Source: Flavobacteriaceae bacterium | GTDB lineage: Bacteria; Bacteroidota; Bacteroidia; Flavobacteriales; Flavobacteriaceae | Direction of reading: 5' to 3' | DNA: 64,000 nt | Assembly: GCA_024643425.1 (NCBI GenBank) | Contig: JAHEMY010000002.1 | Location: forward strand, 1 to 64,000 | In this document: positions 25,749 through 33,776 of the stretch, one piece after another | How positions within the stretch are numbered: the first letter of the stretch is position 1 | How the letters are laid out: the number at the start of each line of letters is the position of its first letter | The notes under the pieces: model-generated | Seen by the model: the letters and a program-made list of their open reading frames with translations, nothing else | Told to the model about the DNA's origin: nothing | Databases searched by the model: none | Position numbers and translations under genes: made by a program

Positions 25749-26573
25749 TTAGGGTGTCGTGTTTTCAATTTGGTACTCCTCTTCAAGCATTTTAATAAGG
25801 GTTTTTGCGTCGTACATAATTTGTGGTAATTCGTTAAATGCCCTTGTTTCTAAATTGTCTTGTATGATGATAAAATAATTGGCTAATTCCTTCAATTGAA
25901 TATTGTCGTAGGTTAACATGGGCACATCATGCTCCTTGGCTTTTGGATAATCCTGAGATAAAAAATGGTTCTCGTTTATTGGGTCATCAGGACTTACATA
26001 AGAGATAAGCTCAGAAAAATAGGGGGCATTAAAATCGATGATTTTCGAGGTGAGTTGCTCGGCGTATTCCACCTTATTTTTATCATATTGAAAATCTTCA
26101 TCCAAATGTTTTGAGAAAGCTTCATAGCGCACCAATTTGTTTTTCAGGCTGTCGTTGGTAATAAATCGTAAACTGCCGGAACCCTTTAATTCTTCAAGGG
26201 TGGAGCGATTCCATTTAAAAGGGCGGTATAGCATATCGTTGGTATATACAAAGAGATCGGTGTTCGATAGTTCTTTAGGAGGCGTTTTTTTTAAATAGGA
26301 TTTTAAACTATCGATTTTGTGAAAGGAAAATTCAGCTTGTCCTTGGCATACTTCTAACATTTCAATATCGTTCGTAAGATCTTGGATTAAGGACCGCGCA
26401 TACTCTGTGATTTTTCGTTGTTCTAGCCGTGTTTCGTTCCAGTTATTTACTTGAAGCGCAATCAGAATTCCGATGACCACAAGAATGATCTCTCCAAGTG
26501 CATATTTAATGTATTTGGCTGTTTTATCGGTTTCAATGAGCGATTTACGGATCTTGCGAAAAAATTTAATCAT
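25749..26573 (-). CDS. DUF6090 family protein, array copy 5 (type C)
   Basis: A 274-aa member. The N-terminus and span (EIILVVIGILIALQVNNWNE, about residues 28-47) are standard. The soluble half belongs with copies 9 and 10: YARSLIQDLTNDIEML, then FKWNRSTLEELKGSG and LRFITNDSLKNKLVRY, keeping the SG-x-L-x-x-I-x-N-D-S-L core of the family, followed by a long tail ending in an acidic helix (KTLIKMLEEEYQ). It abuts copy 4 and is 6 bp from copy 6. Confidence 0.92.
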   Translation of the reverse strand: MIKFFRKIRKSLIETDKTAKYIKYALGEIILVVIGILIALQVNNWNETRLEQRKITEYARSLIQDLTNDIEMLEVCQGQAEFSFHKIDSLKSYLKKTPPKELSNTDLFVYTNDMLYRPFKWNRSTLEELKGSGSLRFITNDSLKNKLVRYEAFSKHLDEDFQYDKNKVEYAEQLTSKIIDFNAPYFSELISYVSPDDPINENHFLSQDYPKAKEHDVPMLTYDNIQLKELANYFIIIQDNLETRAFNELPQIMYDAKTLIKMLEEEYQIENTTP

Positions 26574-26579
26574 GGCATC

Positions 26580-27302
26580 TTAGGGTTTGGTGAGCTCAAT
26601 AATCTGATCCATAGTCTCTTTTACAATTTCCATTTCTTTGGTACTATTCTCTAAGATATCTAAAAGATCTTGTTGCCGTTGTCGAATAATGTTTTCAAAT
26701 TCTAAGGAGGGCAAAATAGTCTGATCAAATCGGGGGTCAAAGATATCTCCATCCCACTGAAAGTTTTTCATGGTATAAGGATCCAGTTTGTTACGCACAA
26801 AATCGGCAGCCAGAGCTTCTTCCCCTTGGTAATCGATTACGATATCGTTCCAACTTATAAGCAATTGTCGCAGGGTATCGTTAGAAATAAGTTCAATGGA
26901 AGATGAATTAATCATGGCATCCACCGTCCCTTGCGTAGGATCGAAGGTATATCGTTTAAAAAGGTTTAAAAATGCAGTTTGAATAGTATCGTTCAAACCC
27001 GGAGTAAGTAGTTGTATCGGAAATTGATTAATTATACTATTACATGCTTTAAGAGCACTTTTATGATTTTTTATGACGGTGTCAAATTGTGCCTTATTGG
27101 AGATAAATTCTTCGTGCAGAGACTTTAAATACACCATTTCGCGATGATGCAATTTTCTGTTTTCGTTCCAATTACTTACCTGAAGCGCGATAAGGATCCC
27201 AATTACCACAAGGAATATTTCTCCTATGGCATATTTCAGATACTTGCGGTTTTTTCCGTCCTTGAGCATACGCTTTCTTAATTTTTTATAAAAACTAATC
27301 AT
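26580..27302 (-). CDS. DUF6090 family protein, array copy 6 (type A)
   Basis: A 240-aa member beginning SFYKKLRKRMLKDGKNRKY, here with span EIFLVVIGILIALQVSNWNE at about residues 28-47. The soluble half has the type A core YTFDPTQGTVDAMINSS and ELISNDTLRQLLISW and a C-terminal RQQDLLDILENSTKE helix. In the array it starts 8 bp inside the end of the copy 7 gene, so the two are translationally coupled. Confidence 0.92.
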   Translation of the reverse strand: MISFYKKLRKRMLKDGKNRKYLKYAIGEIFLVVIGILIALQVSNWNENRKLHHREMVYLKSLHEEFISNKAQFDTVIKNHKSALKACNSIINQFPIQLLTPGLNDTIQTAFLNLFKRYTFDPTQGTVDAMINSSSIELISNDTLRQLLISWNDIVIDYQGEEALAADFVRNKLDPYTMKNFQWDGDIFDPRFDQTILPSLEFENIIRQRQQDLLDILENSTKEMEIVKETMDQIIELTKP

Positions 27303-28380
27303 TTAGCTTTTCAAATGAATAAGTAAGGTTGGTAAGGTTTAAAATGACGTGGTAATTACCTGCTTCGTCAATCGGGATGTCTGCACCACCTTTTATCGCT
27401 TCCGATTTCAAATAATCTTCAACATCATTAAATGCAACCCCCCAGTTAAGGGTCCAACTATCGTTGCATCTAAATTTAACACGTCCTTCTTTTAAAAACA
27501 CCGTGATTTCCCAAATATTGCGGTCTGGATCCGTTTCAATCATAGGAGTAGAATAGCCTCCTACATCATCAAAGCCGTCTAAAGAGGTGCCAATAATCCC
27601 TACATTTTGATATAAAATTTGCACCTCGGGAAAATAATTCTCAATGGACTTAACCAACGATTTTGCCTCAGATTCAAAGGAAAAGATGACACTTCTTTTG
27701 ACTACAACATGACTGCGATACGATTTTAAGGTAGCTTGTAATTTCTCTTGTTTCAACAAGCTGTCGAACCGATTTAGTTGTGCTTCAGAATAATAAGTGG
27801 GGTCGCTAAAATCCAAACCCTCATTTATTTTTTGTTCATTTATTTTTGGAAATGGGATGTTATTTTCCATCACATCAGCAATTTTTGTAGTGTAATTGAA
27901 AAAACTAAATTGGTCCCAAACTACTTCTGAAACTTTAAGATAGCTTAGAATTTGCATGGCAATATTTGATTGCCACTCTTTCTGGAATTGAGCACTAAAA
28001 AAATCACCATAAAACTGAACATCGGTTTCAAAATAGTCGTTGTCAGAATTATAAGTAGCGAAGAACAATTCTAATTTATCTAATTTTGGAAGGGTGTCGA
28101 TGGGATTCAATAACTGGTCGGTAGCTTGAATGCTGTGTTCTATGAATCCTAATACGCTTTTAAGATTGCTCAAATCGTCTTGTAAGGCAGTATATACCTT
28201 ATTCATCATGTCGTTGAATTGTTCATCTTTTTTACGGTTTTCATTCCAATTTTGAAGTTGCAAGGCCATAAAAATACCTGCCATGATCAATACAATTTCT
28301 CCAAATGCATAAAAGAGGTATTTTGAGAATTTATTCTCGGAGAGGATGCGACGTCGGATATTTTTGAAGAAACTAAGCAT
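27295..28380 (-). CDS. DUF6090 protein with an added SusE/SusF-like C-terminal domain, array copy 7
   Basis: At 361 aa it is about 110 residues longer than its neighbours. Residues 1-50 are the DUF6090 membrane module (YAFGEIVLIMAGIFMALQLQ) and 50-250 a helical segment. Residues about 258-358 look like one SusE/SusF-type beta-sandwich: VGIIGTSLDGFDD, TPMIETDPDRNIWEITVFL, GRVKFRCNDSWTLNWG and a closing EAGNYHVILNLTNLTYSFEK. Such domains occur at the C-terminus of surface starch-binding lipoproteins. Here it would sit in the periplasm at the end of a membrane anchor, and might bind a glycan. It overlaps both neighbours by 8 bp. Confidence 0.85.
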   Translation of the reverse strand: MLSFFKNIRRRILSENKFSKYLFYAFGEIVLIMAGIFMALQLQNWNENRKKDEQFNDMMNKVYTALQDDLSNLKSVLGFIEHSIQATDQLLNPIDTLPKLDKLELFFATYNSDNDYFETDVQFYGDFFSAQFQKEWQSNIAMQILSYLKVSEVVWDQFSFFNYTTKIADVMENNIPFPKINEQKINEGLDFSDPTYYSEAQLNRFDSLLKQEKLQATLKSYRSHVVVKRSVIFSFESEAKSLVKSIENYFPEVQILYQNVGIIGTSLDGFDDVGGYSTPMIETDPDRNIWEITVFLKEGRVKFRCNDSWTLNWGVAFNDVEDYLKSEAIKGGADIPIDEAGNYHVILNLTNLTYSFEKLND

Positions 28381-29125
28381 GAGACAGTTCTTCTAGGATG
28401 GAAGCTCGAAGCTTTTTTAAAAGTTCTATAAATTGTGCGTGCTTTCTTTTTTGGAGTTGTTGCAATTCTAGTTTTAACGTAATAATATTCCAGATTTCCA
28501 TGTTTCCGAATAAATCATTAAAGGTTGTTTTAGGACCACCCTCAATTAATAATTTGGAATACATGGGCAATGCAACTTCACTGTAATTCATGTTTTTAAT
28601 GATGAAAGGCTCTATAATATTTTGATACTGATCGGTTAGATAGGTACTGCCGCGCATTATATAGGCTGAGGCCAATTTAAATTGATAAAAATTTTCTTTA
28701 ATCTCGGTGCTATTTATTTTTGAAATATACCCTTCATTGATGAATTCCGTAATTATCGGATAGGACAATTCCAATGACCACGCCGTTCCCAAATACCCAA
28801 TATGATATTTAAGTTCTTCAATTTTGCTTAGATCGTTATTTTTTAAAATTTCTAAGCCAGCCGTTAAATTTGTAATAATTGTATCATTGTGTTTTGTGTG
28901 GGTTTCAATAGAAGTTATGGTTTCGTCGATATCCCCTATAATTCGTTCATAGTAAGATCGAATTTTTTCATCTTCCAAACGTTTGGAATTGCGGTTATTT
29001 ACCTGCAAAGCAATCAATATTCCTATGATGACCAAAAGTATTTCACCAACCGCATACACGAGGTATTTTCCTGTCTTACTGTTTGTGATGAAATTGAAGC
29101 GCATCCTTCTGAGGAAATTGATCAT
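28373..29125 (-). CDS. DUF6090 family protein, array copy 8 (divergent)
   Basis: A 250-aa member with the standard start (NFLRRMRFNFITNSKTGKY) and span EILLVIIGILIALQVNNRN; note N-R-N where others have N-W-N. The soluble half is the most divergent: YYERIIGDIDETITSIE, TNLTAGLEILKNNDLSKIEEL, LSYPIITEFINEGYISKI, without the SG...NDSL core. It ends in a strongly charged helix (LQQLQKRKHAQFIELLKKL). It starts 2 bp after the TPR lipoprotein gene, so it belongs to that transcription unit. Confidence 0.88.
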   Translation of the reverse strand: MINFLRRMRFNFITNSKTGKYLVYAVGEILLVIIGILIALQVNNRNSKRLEDEKIRSYYERIIGDIDETITSIETHTKHNDTIITNLTAGLEILKNNDLSKIEELKYHIGYLGTAWSLELSYPIITEFINEGYISKINSTEIKENFYQFKLASAYIMRGSTYLTDQYQNIIEPFIIKNMNYSEVALPMYSKLLIEGGPKTTFNDLFGNMEIWNIITLKLELQQLQKRKHAQFIELLKKLRASILEELSHA

Positions 29126-29127
29126 AG

Positions 29128-30645
29128 TTACATCGCTTGAATTTGTGCTATGCCTGCCATTGGAAGGCGTCTTTTTGGTGCCGACTTAAGGGTTAATTCA
29201 TATTGCTCGTGGGCCTCTTTCATGCGTTCTTGCCGTAACAGCCAATCGGCATAGAGTTCACGAACCGGCTTCTGAATAAAAGGAGGGCCAAAGCTGTAAC
29301 TGTTGCTTTCCGCCTCTTCAATCGATTTTAAGAGAAATTCCTCGGCTTTTAGAGGGTCGTTCTTGAGCTCGGCCCGCAAGGCTTCCAATTGATATTTTCG
29401 GGCCAACACCCCTGTTAAATCGCTCGGGGTAACATCCCCTCGATCGGCACTTGCACACATTTTGGGACTGTTGTTGGTAACGATAAAGGATGCCTTGTTA
29501 TACGCATTTTCAGTAACAGCAATAATACTGTCCAAGCGTTCCAAATTTCCTTGTGAAAAGGCTTTCATCCCTTCTAAAAAATAATATTGAGTTTGAATGC
29601 TCACGTTGAGGTCGGCAATGTCCACTGGAATATCGGCAATGTCACTATCCCATTCGTTGGTTTCTACCAAATAGGTTCCTTTTAAGAACACCATATGCAC
29701 TCGAGACCGCTTTGAAGGAGTTTCTGAGACGTATTTCTCAAGATCCAATACCATGTTTTTTGCTTCTTCTTTTTGTGCTTTTTGCAGATACCCATACGCC
29801 AACCAATGGTAAGCATGGTAGCCTCGAGCATCATTATCCAAACCTTTTTCTTTCATGCGGGTCAAACTTGCTTGGTACGAATCGATGTTTGAGGCGATTA
29901 CATTGTCCCACATGCCCATAGCAACAAAGATATGGGAAGGCATGTGTAAGGCATGACTCGCATCCGGCGCTACTTTCGCATAGGCATGGGCCGCATCGAG
30001 TGCGAGTTCGGCGTGGTCAGGGTCGTCGTAACTGTGAATTAAATAGTGCAAAGCACCCGGATGATTCGGGTTTTCTTTTAGGATTCCTTGGGCAATCAAG
30101 GCACCTTTCCCATAGATTTCTACATCACGGCCATCTTCCACAGACCCAAGCAGACTTAATGCATAGAAGGCTGCTACTTCGTGGTTTGAAGGATATTTTT
30201 CTTTCAATGTGGCCATATAAGTAGCATAGGCCTTATCGCGTTCATGTTTATCGGTTTTTGGCTGATACAGAATTTGCACGCCGGTAATAAGATCTTGTTC
30301 CAGGGTACTGCATTTTTCTTTAAAGTTGAATTCGTTTAAATGGCTCAGGGCTGCGACACCTTCTTCATAGTCTTGTTCAGACCAAAGGCTGTGGTTGTAA
30401 GTCATGGCTTCTCCCCAATACGCCATTGGCATTTCCGGATCCATTTTTTGGGCCTCTTGAAACGCTTCTCTGGCGTCTTCATATTCAAACGAATGCAATA
30501 AAAGAAGCCCTTTTTCAAAAGAAGGAATGGCTTCTTGTTTACCACTTACATCGATGCTTACGACCCCTAATTTAGAGGGTTTCGTTTCATGATTTTTACA
30601 TGAAATAAGGGAAATCAATACAAGAAGGATGATAATATTTTTCAT
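29128..30645 (-). CDS. TPR-repeat lipoprotein with conserved His cluster
   Basis: A 505-aa lipoprotein (lipobox LISC, Cys16). The protein is built of TPR helices: FEKGLLLLHSFEYEDAREAF, ALSLLGS, then the histidine-rich GALHYLIHSYDDPDHAELAL and HALHMPSHIFVAMGMWD, and C-terminal repeats (LADWLLRQERMKEAHEQYEL). The H-rich pattern is shared by a wide TPR family of unknown role and could bind metal. It probably faces the periplasm or the cell surface and serves as a protein-interaction scaffold. It sits inside the DUF6090 array, 2 bp before copy 8; a 123-bp gap separates it from copy 9. Confidence 0.88.
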   Translation of the reverse strand: MKNIIILLVLISLISCKNHETKPSKLGVVSIDVSGKQEAIPSFEKGLLLLHSFEYEDAREAFQEAQKMDPEMPMAYWGEAMTYNHSLWSEQDYEEGVAALSHLNEFNFKEKCSTLEQDLITGVQILYQPKTDKHERDKAYATYMATLKEKYPSNHEVAAFYALSLLGSVEDGRDVEIYGKGALIAQGILKENPNHPGALHYLIHSYDDPDHAELALDAAHAYAKVAPDASHALHMPSHIFVAMGMWDNVIASNIDSYQASLTRMKEKGLDNDARGYHAYHWLAYGYLQKAQKEEAKNMVLDLEKYVSETPSKRSRVHMVFLKGTYLVETNEWDSDIADIPVDIADLNVSIQTQYYFLEGMKAFSQGNLERLDSIIAVTENAYNKASFIVTNNSPKMCASADRGDVTPSDLTGVLARKYQLEALRAELKNDPLKAEEFLLKSIEEAESNSYSFGPPFIQKPVRELYADWLLRQERMKEAHEQYELTLKSAPKRRLPMAGIAQIQAM

Positions 30646-30768
30646 GGTTGAAAGGGTTTCAAGGAAAATTATGTTTGGTTGTCTTAACTAAAGATAATGC
30701 TTTTACCCTTACCATTGAAGCTACCTATTCCATGATGAGGAACTTAGACAATAATAAAGGATGGCTCC

Positions 30769-31524
30769 TTAATCAAAATCATTAATTTTTTGAAGTAGGT
30801 TTTGAGCAGTCAATTTTACATCGTCATAGAGTATATTTTGCTTCTCAATTTGAAAGTACCTTCCAAAGATCATTGCTTCCAATGTTCCGTCTTTTAAAAA
30901 TTTTTCTTCATTGAAAATCTTGCCTTCCCTGGGGTCATTGGCAAAGTAATTGTTCAAGCCGGTCCATTGTGTATTTTTATTGATTAAATCATGGTAATGT
31001 TCAAAGAAATAGGGTTCGTACCTATTCTTGATGAACGTATTGCTTATTTCTTCACGAACGGCAATATTGTCCAAGCCGTTATAGTATTTAAACAATAAAT
31101 CTTTTATTTCAACTGGGATATCGGCCAAAGATTCCGAACTGTTCAAGGTTTCAAAACCACTTTTGTTGGGATTGGTTTGTTTTTCAATAATAAGTTCGAA
31201 GATGTATGTCGGTGTAAGTCGGCTAACTGGTTCTATGGTTTGAAACTGATGGGCGAGATGTTTGGCAGCTATCATGGAAGTGTCGGTGAAGTGCTTCATA
31301 TACTCAAGCTGATTGATATCTTCTTTTAAATTCTGAGCAATGGTTTTCAAATGCTGAACGGCGGCGACATGTTTTTTCTTGTTTTCGTTCCAGTTATTAA
31401 TTTGCAGAGCGATAAGAATTCCGATAACTACCAATACAATTTCCCCGAAAGCATACCTGGAATATTTCAGGAATTTATTCTCGGCGGCCAAAGTTCGTCT
31501 AAGATTTCGGTAAAAAGTAATCAT
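30769..31524 (-). CDS. DUF6090 family protein, array copy 9 (type C-like)
   Basis: A 251-aa member with span EIVLVVIGILIALQINNWNE (about residues 28-47). The soluble half (HLKTIAQNLKEDINQLEYM, SRLTPTYIFELIIEK, GFETLNSSESLADI) has a relaxed version of the family core: the SG and NDSL residues are replaced, while the surrounding helices align with copies 5 and 10. It overlaps the copy 10 gene by 4 bp and is followed by 123 bp without a gene, where the TPR gene could have its own promoter (a TATCTTTA box lies there on the complement). Confidence 0.9.
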   Translation of the reverse strand: MITFYRNLRRTLAAENKFLKYSRYAFGEIVLVVIGILIALQINNWNENKKKHVAAVQHLKTIAQNLKEDINQLEYMKHFTDTSMIAAKHLAHQFQTIEPVSRLTPTYIFELIIEKQTNPNKSGFETLNSSESLADIPVEIKDLLFKYYNGLDNIAVREEISNTFIKNRYEPYFFEHYHDLINKNTQWTGLNNYFANDPREGKIFNEEKFLKDGTLEAMIFGRYFQIEKQNILYDDVKLTAQNLLQKINDFD

Positions 31525-32291
31525 GGTTTTGCCATTTCACGGTCAATGATTTTAATAAGCTCCCCACAAGTGGTTTTCATTGCCGTTAATTGCTGATTCA
31601 TCACACTAAATTCATATACAGCCATCACAAAGCCATTTTTATGTTTGAGGTCTTTCAAGAGCGCTTCAAAATTAGCACGAGGTGGGTCAATGTTTTCACC
31701 GGCCTGTCCTTGGGACATCTGGTAGGTGTAATTTTTAACGATGGGGTTTAAGTCTAAAATACCATAAGAAGGTTCATACAACAATACTTCCGCATCATAC
31801 CTAAAATGCTCTTCTTCACTCTTCAATTTTTTATACAAGCTTTCAAGATTTAGCAATTGATTTTTTATGGTGTCGTTTGAAATGATGGCCAAATTCCCTG
31901 AATTGATAAGTTCTTGAAAGGTATTATCGATCTGAAAGAACTTCTGCCAAGTATAAACATTTACTGTTAACTTATTGAAATCGCTCAAATCGGTGATGGG
32001 CTTGCCTTCAAAATGTTCGAGAACCTTATTCGCCGATTCAAGGCGCATCGATCTCATTGTAATGTATTGTTCGATTTCAGCACTATTTAATTGAAGATCC
32101 GATTTGAGGTTTTTTAGGTATTGAAGTTCTTTATTTCGAGTCTTATTCGCTTCGTTGTTGTTGTTAATTTGAAGGGCAATTAAGATTCCGATAACCACCA
32201 AGATAATTTCACCCAGGGCATACAATAGGTATTTACGCACCTTATTTTCAGACAACAGATTTTGCCTAATCTTTCGAAATAGTTGAATCAT
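31521..32291 (-). CDS. DUF6090 family protein, array copy 10 (type C)
   Basis: A 256-aa member, first in transcription order. The N-terminus and span (EIILVVIGILIALQINNNNE) are typical, but NN replaces W in the N-W-N-E signature. The soluble half has YLKNLKSDLQLNSAEIEQYI, FQELINSGNLAIISNDTIKN and YKKLKSEEEHFRYDAE, the clearest type C core. The 67-bp gap before it (32292-32358) has AT-rich sequence but no exact TAnnTTTG on the complement, so it may be transcribed with the upstream MBOAT genes. Confidence 0.92.
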   Translation of the reverse strand: MIQLFRKIRQNLLSENKVRKYLLYALGEIILVVIGILIALQINNNNEANKTRNKELQYLKNLKSDLQLNSAEIEQYITMRSMRLESANKVLEHFEGKPITDLSDFNKLTVNVYTWQKFFQIDNTFQELINSGNLAIISNDTIKNQLLNLESLYKKLKSEEEHFRYDAEVLLYEPSYGILDLNPIVKNYTYQMSQGQAGENIDPPRANFEALLKDLKHKNGFVMAVYEFSVMNQQLTAMKTTCGELIKIIDREMAKP

Positions 32292-32358
32292 AAATGGTTA
32301 GTTTCCTCTAAATATATAAAAATATTAGGCTCGAAAATGTAATGTGACTCCCGTTTAT

Positions 32359-33774
32359 TTAAAACTGAAAATAAATAAATTGTTCGCCGCTTCCCTGTGA
32401 AATAATGACACCGAACAGGAGAAGCGCCCAAAATAAGGCAAATGTCCAAGGGTTCGTTTTTTTGGCAACTTCTTTCAAGGAGGTGTTTCGCATCCACCAA
32501 TGACAAAGAAACAAGCCAGTGATCACTACAAATACCTTGATGATGTCTAAGGTGTAAAGTATTTTTTCGCCTTCCTCGTTCAGGAAGAACATGGAGGTCA
32601 TCATATTTTTTGCCGTCGAGAATTCTCTGGCACGGAAGAATACCCAAGTAACATTCACAAGAAAATATGTGAGTAAGGCAAGTAAAATGCCATTCCAGGC
32701 ATTAATTTTTAAAGTAAAATGATTTCTTAGGTACCGCTCTGTTACTAGATAAATTCCATGAAGGGCTCCCCATATTACAAAGGTCCAGGCGGCGCCATGC
32801 CATAAACCTCCCAGCAACATAGTAAGCATAAGGGCCACGTACATGCGCGTAATTCCTTGGCGATTTCCTCCCAACGGAATATAGAGGTAATCTCGCAGCC
32901 AAGTAGATAGGGAAATATGCCAACGTTTCCATAAGTCTGAAAATCCAATCGAAGCATAGGGGTATTTAAAGTTGTCGGGTAAATAAATCCCCAACATGAG
33001 TGCAATGCCAATCGCACAGGTACTATAGCCGGCAAAGTCAAAAAATATCTGTCCTGAAAAAGCGAGCGTTCCTGTCCAAGCATCGAGACTATGTAGGAGG
33101 TCTTTACTTCCAAAGACGCGATCTGCCGTGCCCGATAATAGGGTGTCGGCGAGCACTACTTTTTGAAACAGTCCGATGGTAAGTAAAAACAGACCCCATA
33201 AAAATTGCTGAACCGTGGCCTTTTTTTCCTCATAGAATTGAGAAATCAAATCTTGCGCTCTTACGATAGGTCCGGCAACCAATTGAGGAAAGAAAGTCAC
33301 GTAGAGTGCAAAATCCAAGAATGTTCGAGCCCGTTCAATTTTACGATGGTACATGTCGATGGTGTACGACATGGTTTGAAAGGTATAGAAGGAGATTCCC
33401 ATTGGAAGGATGATGTCCATGGGTTGCGCTTCATAATTTACTCCCATAAGATTCATCAAGGCTGTAAAATTTTCCAAAAGGAAGTCACCGTATTTAAAAA
33501 ATGCCAAAAATCCTAAGTTGACACTCATACTAAGAAGCAGCCAGAGTTTTCGTTTTTTGGAATCTTCTAACAGGGCCAATTTCTTTCCGGCTTGCCAATC
33601 GACGATGGTCGAGATCCAAAGTAAGACGACTAAAGGGGGATTCCATAGTCCATAGAACACATAACTAAAGAAGAGAAGCATTCGTTTTTTCCCGTTCCAA
33701 TTAAAAATATTGGAGTAGTACAACCCGAGGACGAGCACCAAAAAAACAACAAAGCTCAATGAATTAAACAGCAT
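32359..33774 (-). CDS. MBOAT family O-acyltransferase (AlgI-like)
   Basis: A 471-aa polytopic membrane protein of AlgI type. It begins with LFNSLSFVVFLVLVLGLYY and has about ten spans. The internal motif PMGISFYTFQTMSYTID, FFPQLVAGPI, WKRWHISLSTWLRDYLYIP and the catalytic-His region GGLWHGAAWTFVIWGALHG are all present. Such enzymes carry acetyl groups across the membrane to be put on exported polymers such as alginate-like polysaccharides or peptidoglycan. Its natural partner, the SGNH-type protein, is encoded 2 bp upstream. The acceptor polymer is unknown; no polysaccharide synthase is in the window. Confidence 0.95.
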   Translation of the reverse strand: MLFNSLSFVVFLVLVLGLYYSNIFNWNGKKRMLLFFSYVFYGLWNPPLVVLLWISTIVDWQAGKKLALLEDSKKRKLWLLLSMSVNLGFLAFFKYGDFLLENFTALMNLMGVNYEAQPMDIILPMGISFYTFQTMSYTIDMYHRKIERARTFLDFALYVTFFPQLVAGPIVRAQDLISQFYEEKKATVQQFLWGLFLLTIGLFQKVVLADTLLSGTADRVFGSKDLLHSLDAWTGTLAFSGQIFFDFAGYSTCAIGIALMLGIYLPDNFKYPYASIGFSDLWKRWHISLSTWLRDYLYIPLGGNRQGITRMYVALMLTMLLGGLWHGAAWTFVIWGALHGIYLVTERYLRNHFTLKINAWNGILLALLTYFLVNVTWVFFRAREFSTAKNMMTSMFFLNEEGEKILYTLDIIKVFVVITGLFLCHWWMRNTSLKEVAKKTNPWTFALFWALLLFGVIISQGSGEQFIYFQF

Positions 33775-33776
33775 GG

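Noticed and set aside
22550-32291. CRISPR-like or direct-repeat array in the DUF6090 region
   Set aside because: The regular repeats are the conserved coding segments for the membrane span of each paralog, spaced about 700-1100 bp, not short repeats with spacers.
32288-32647. 119-aa frame overlapping the MBOAT gene end
   Set aside because: It lies in another frame of the same strand and has no domain; the MBOAT frame is fully supported.
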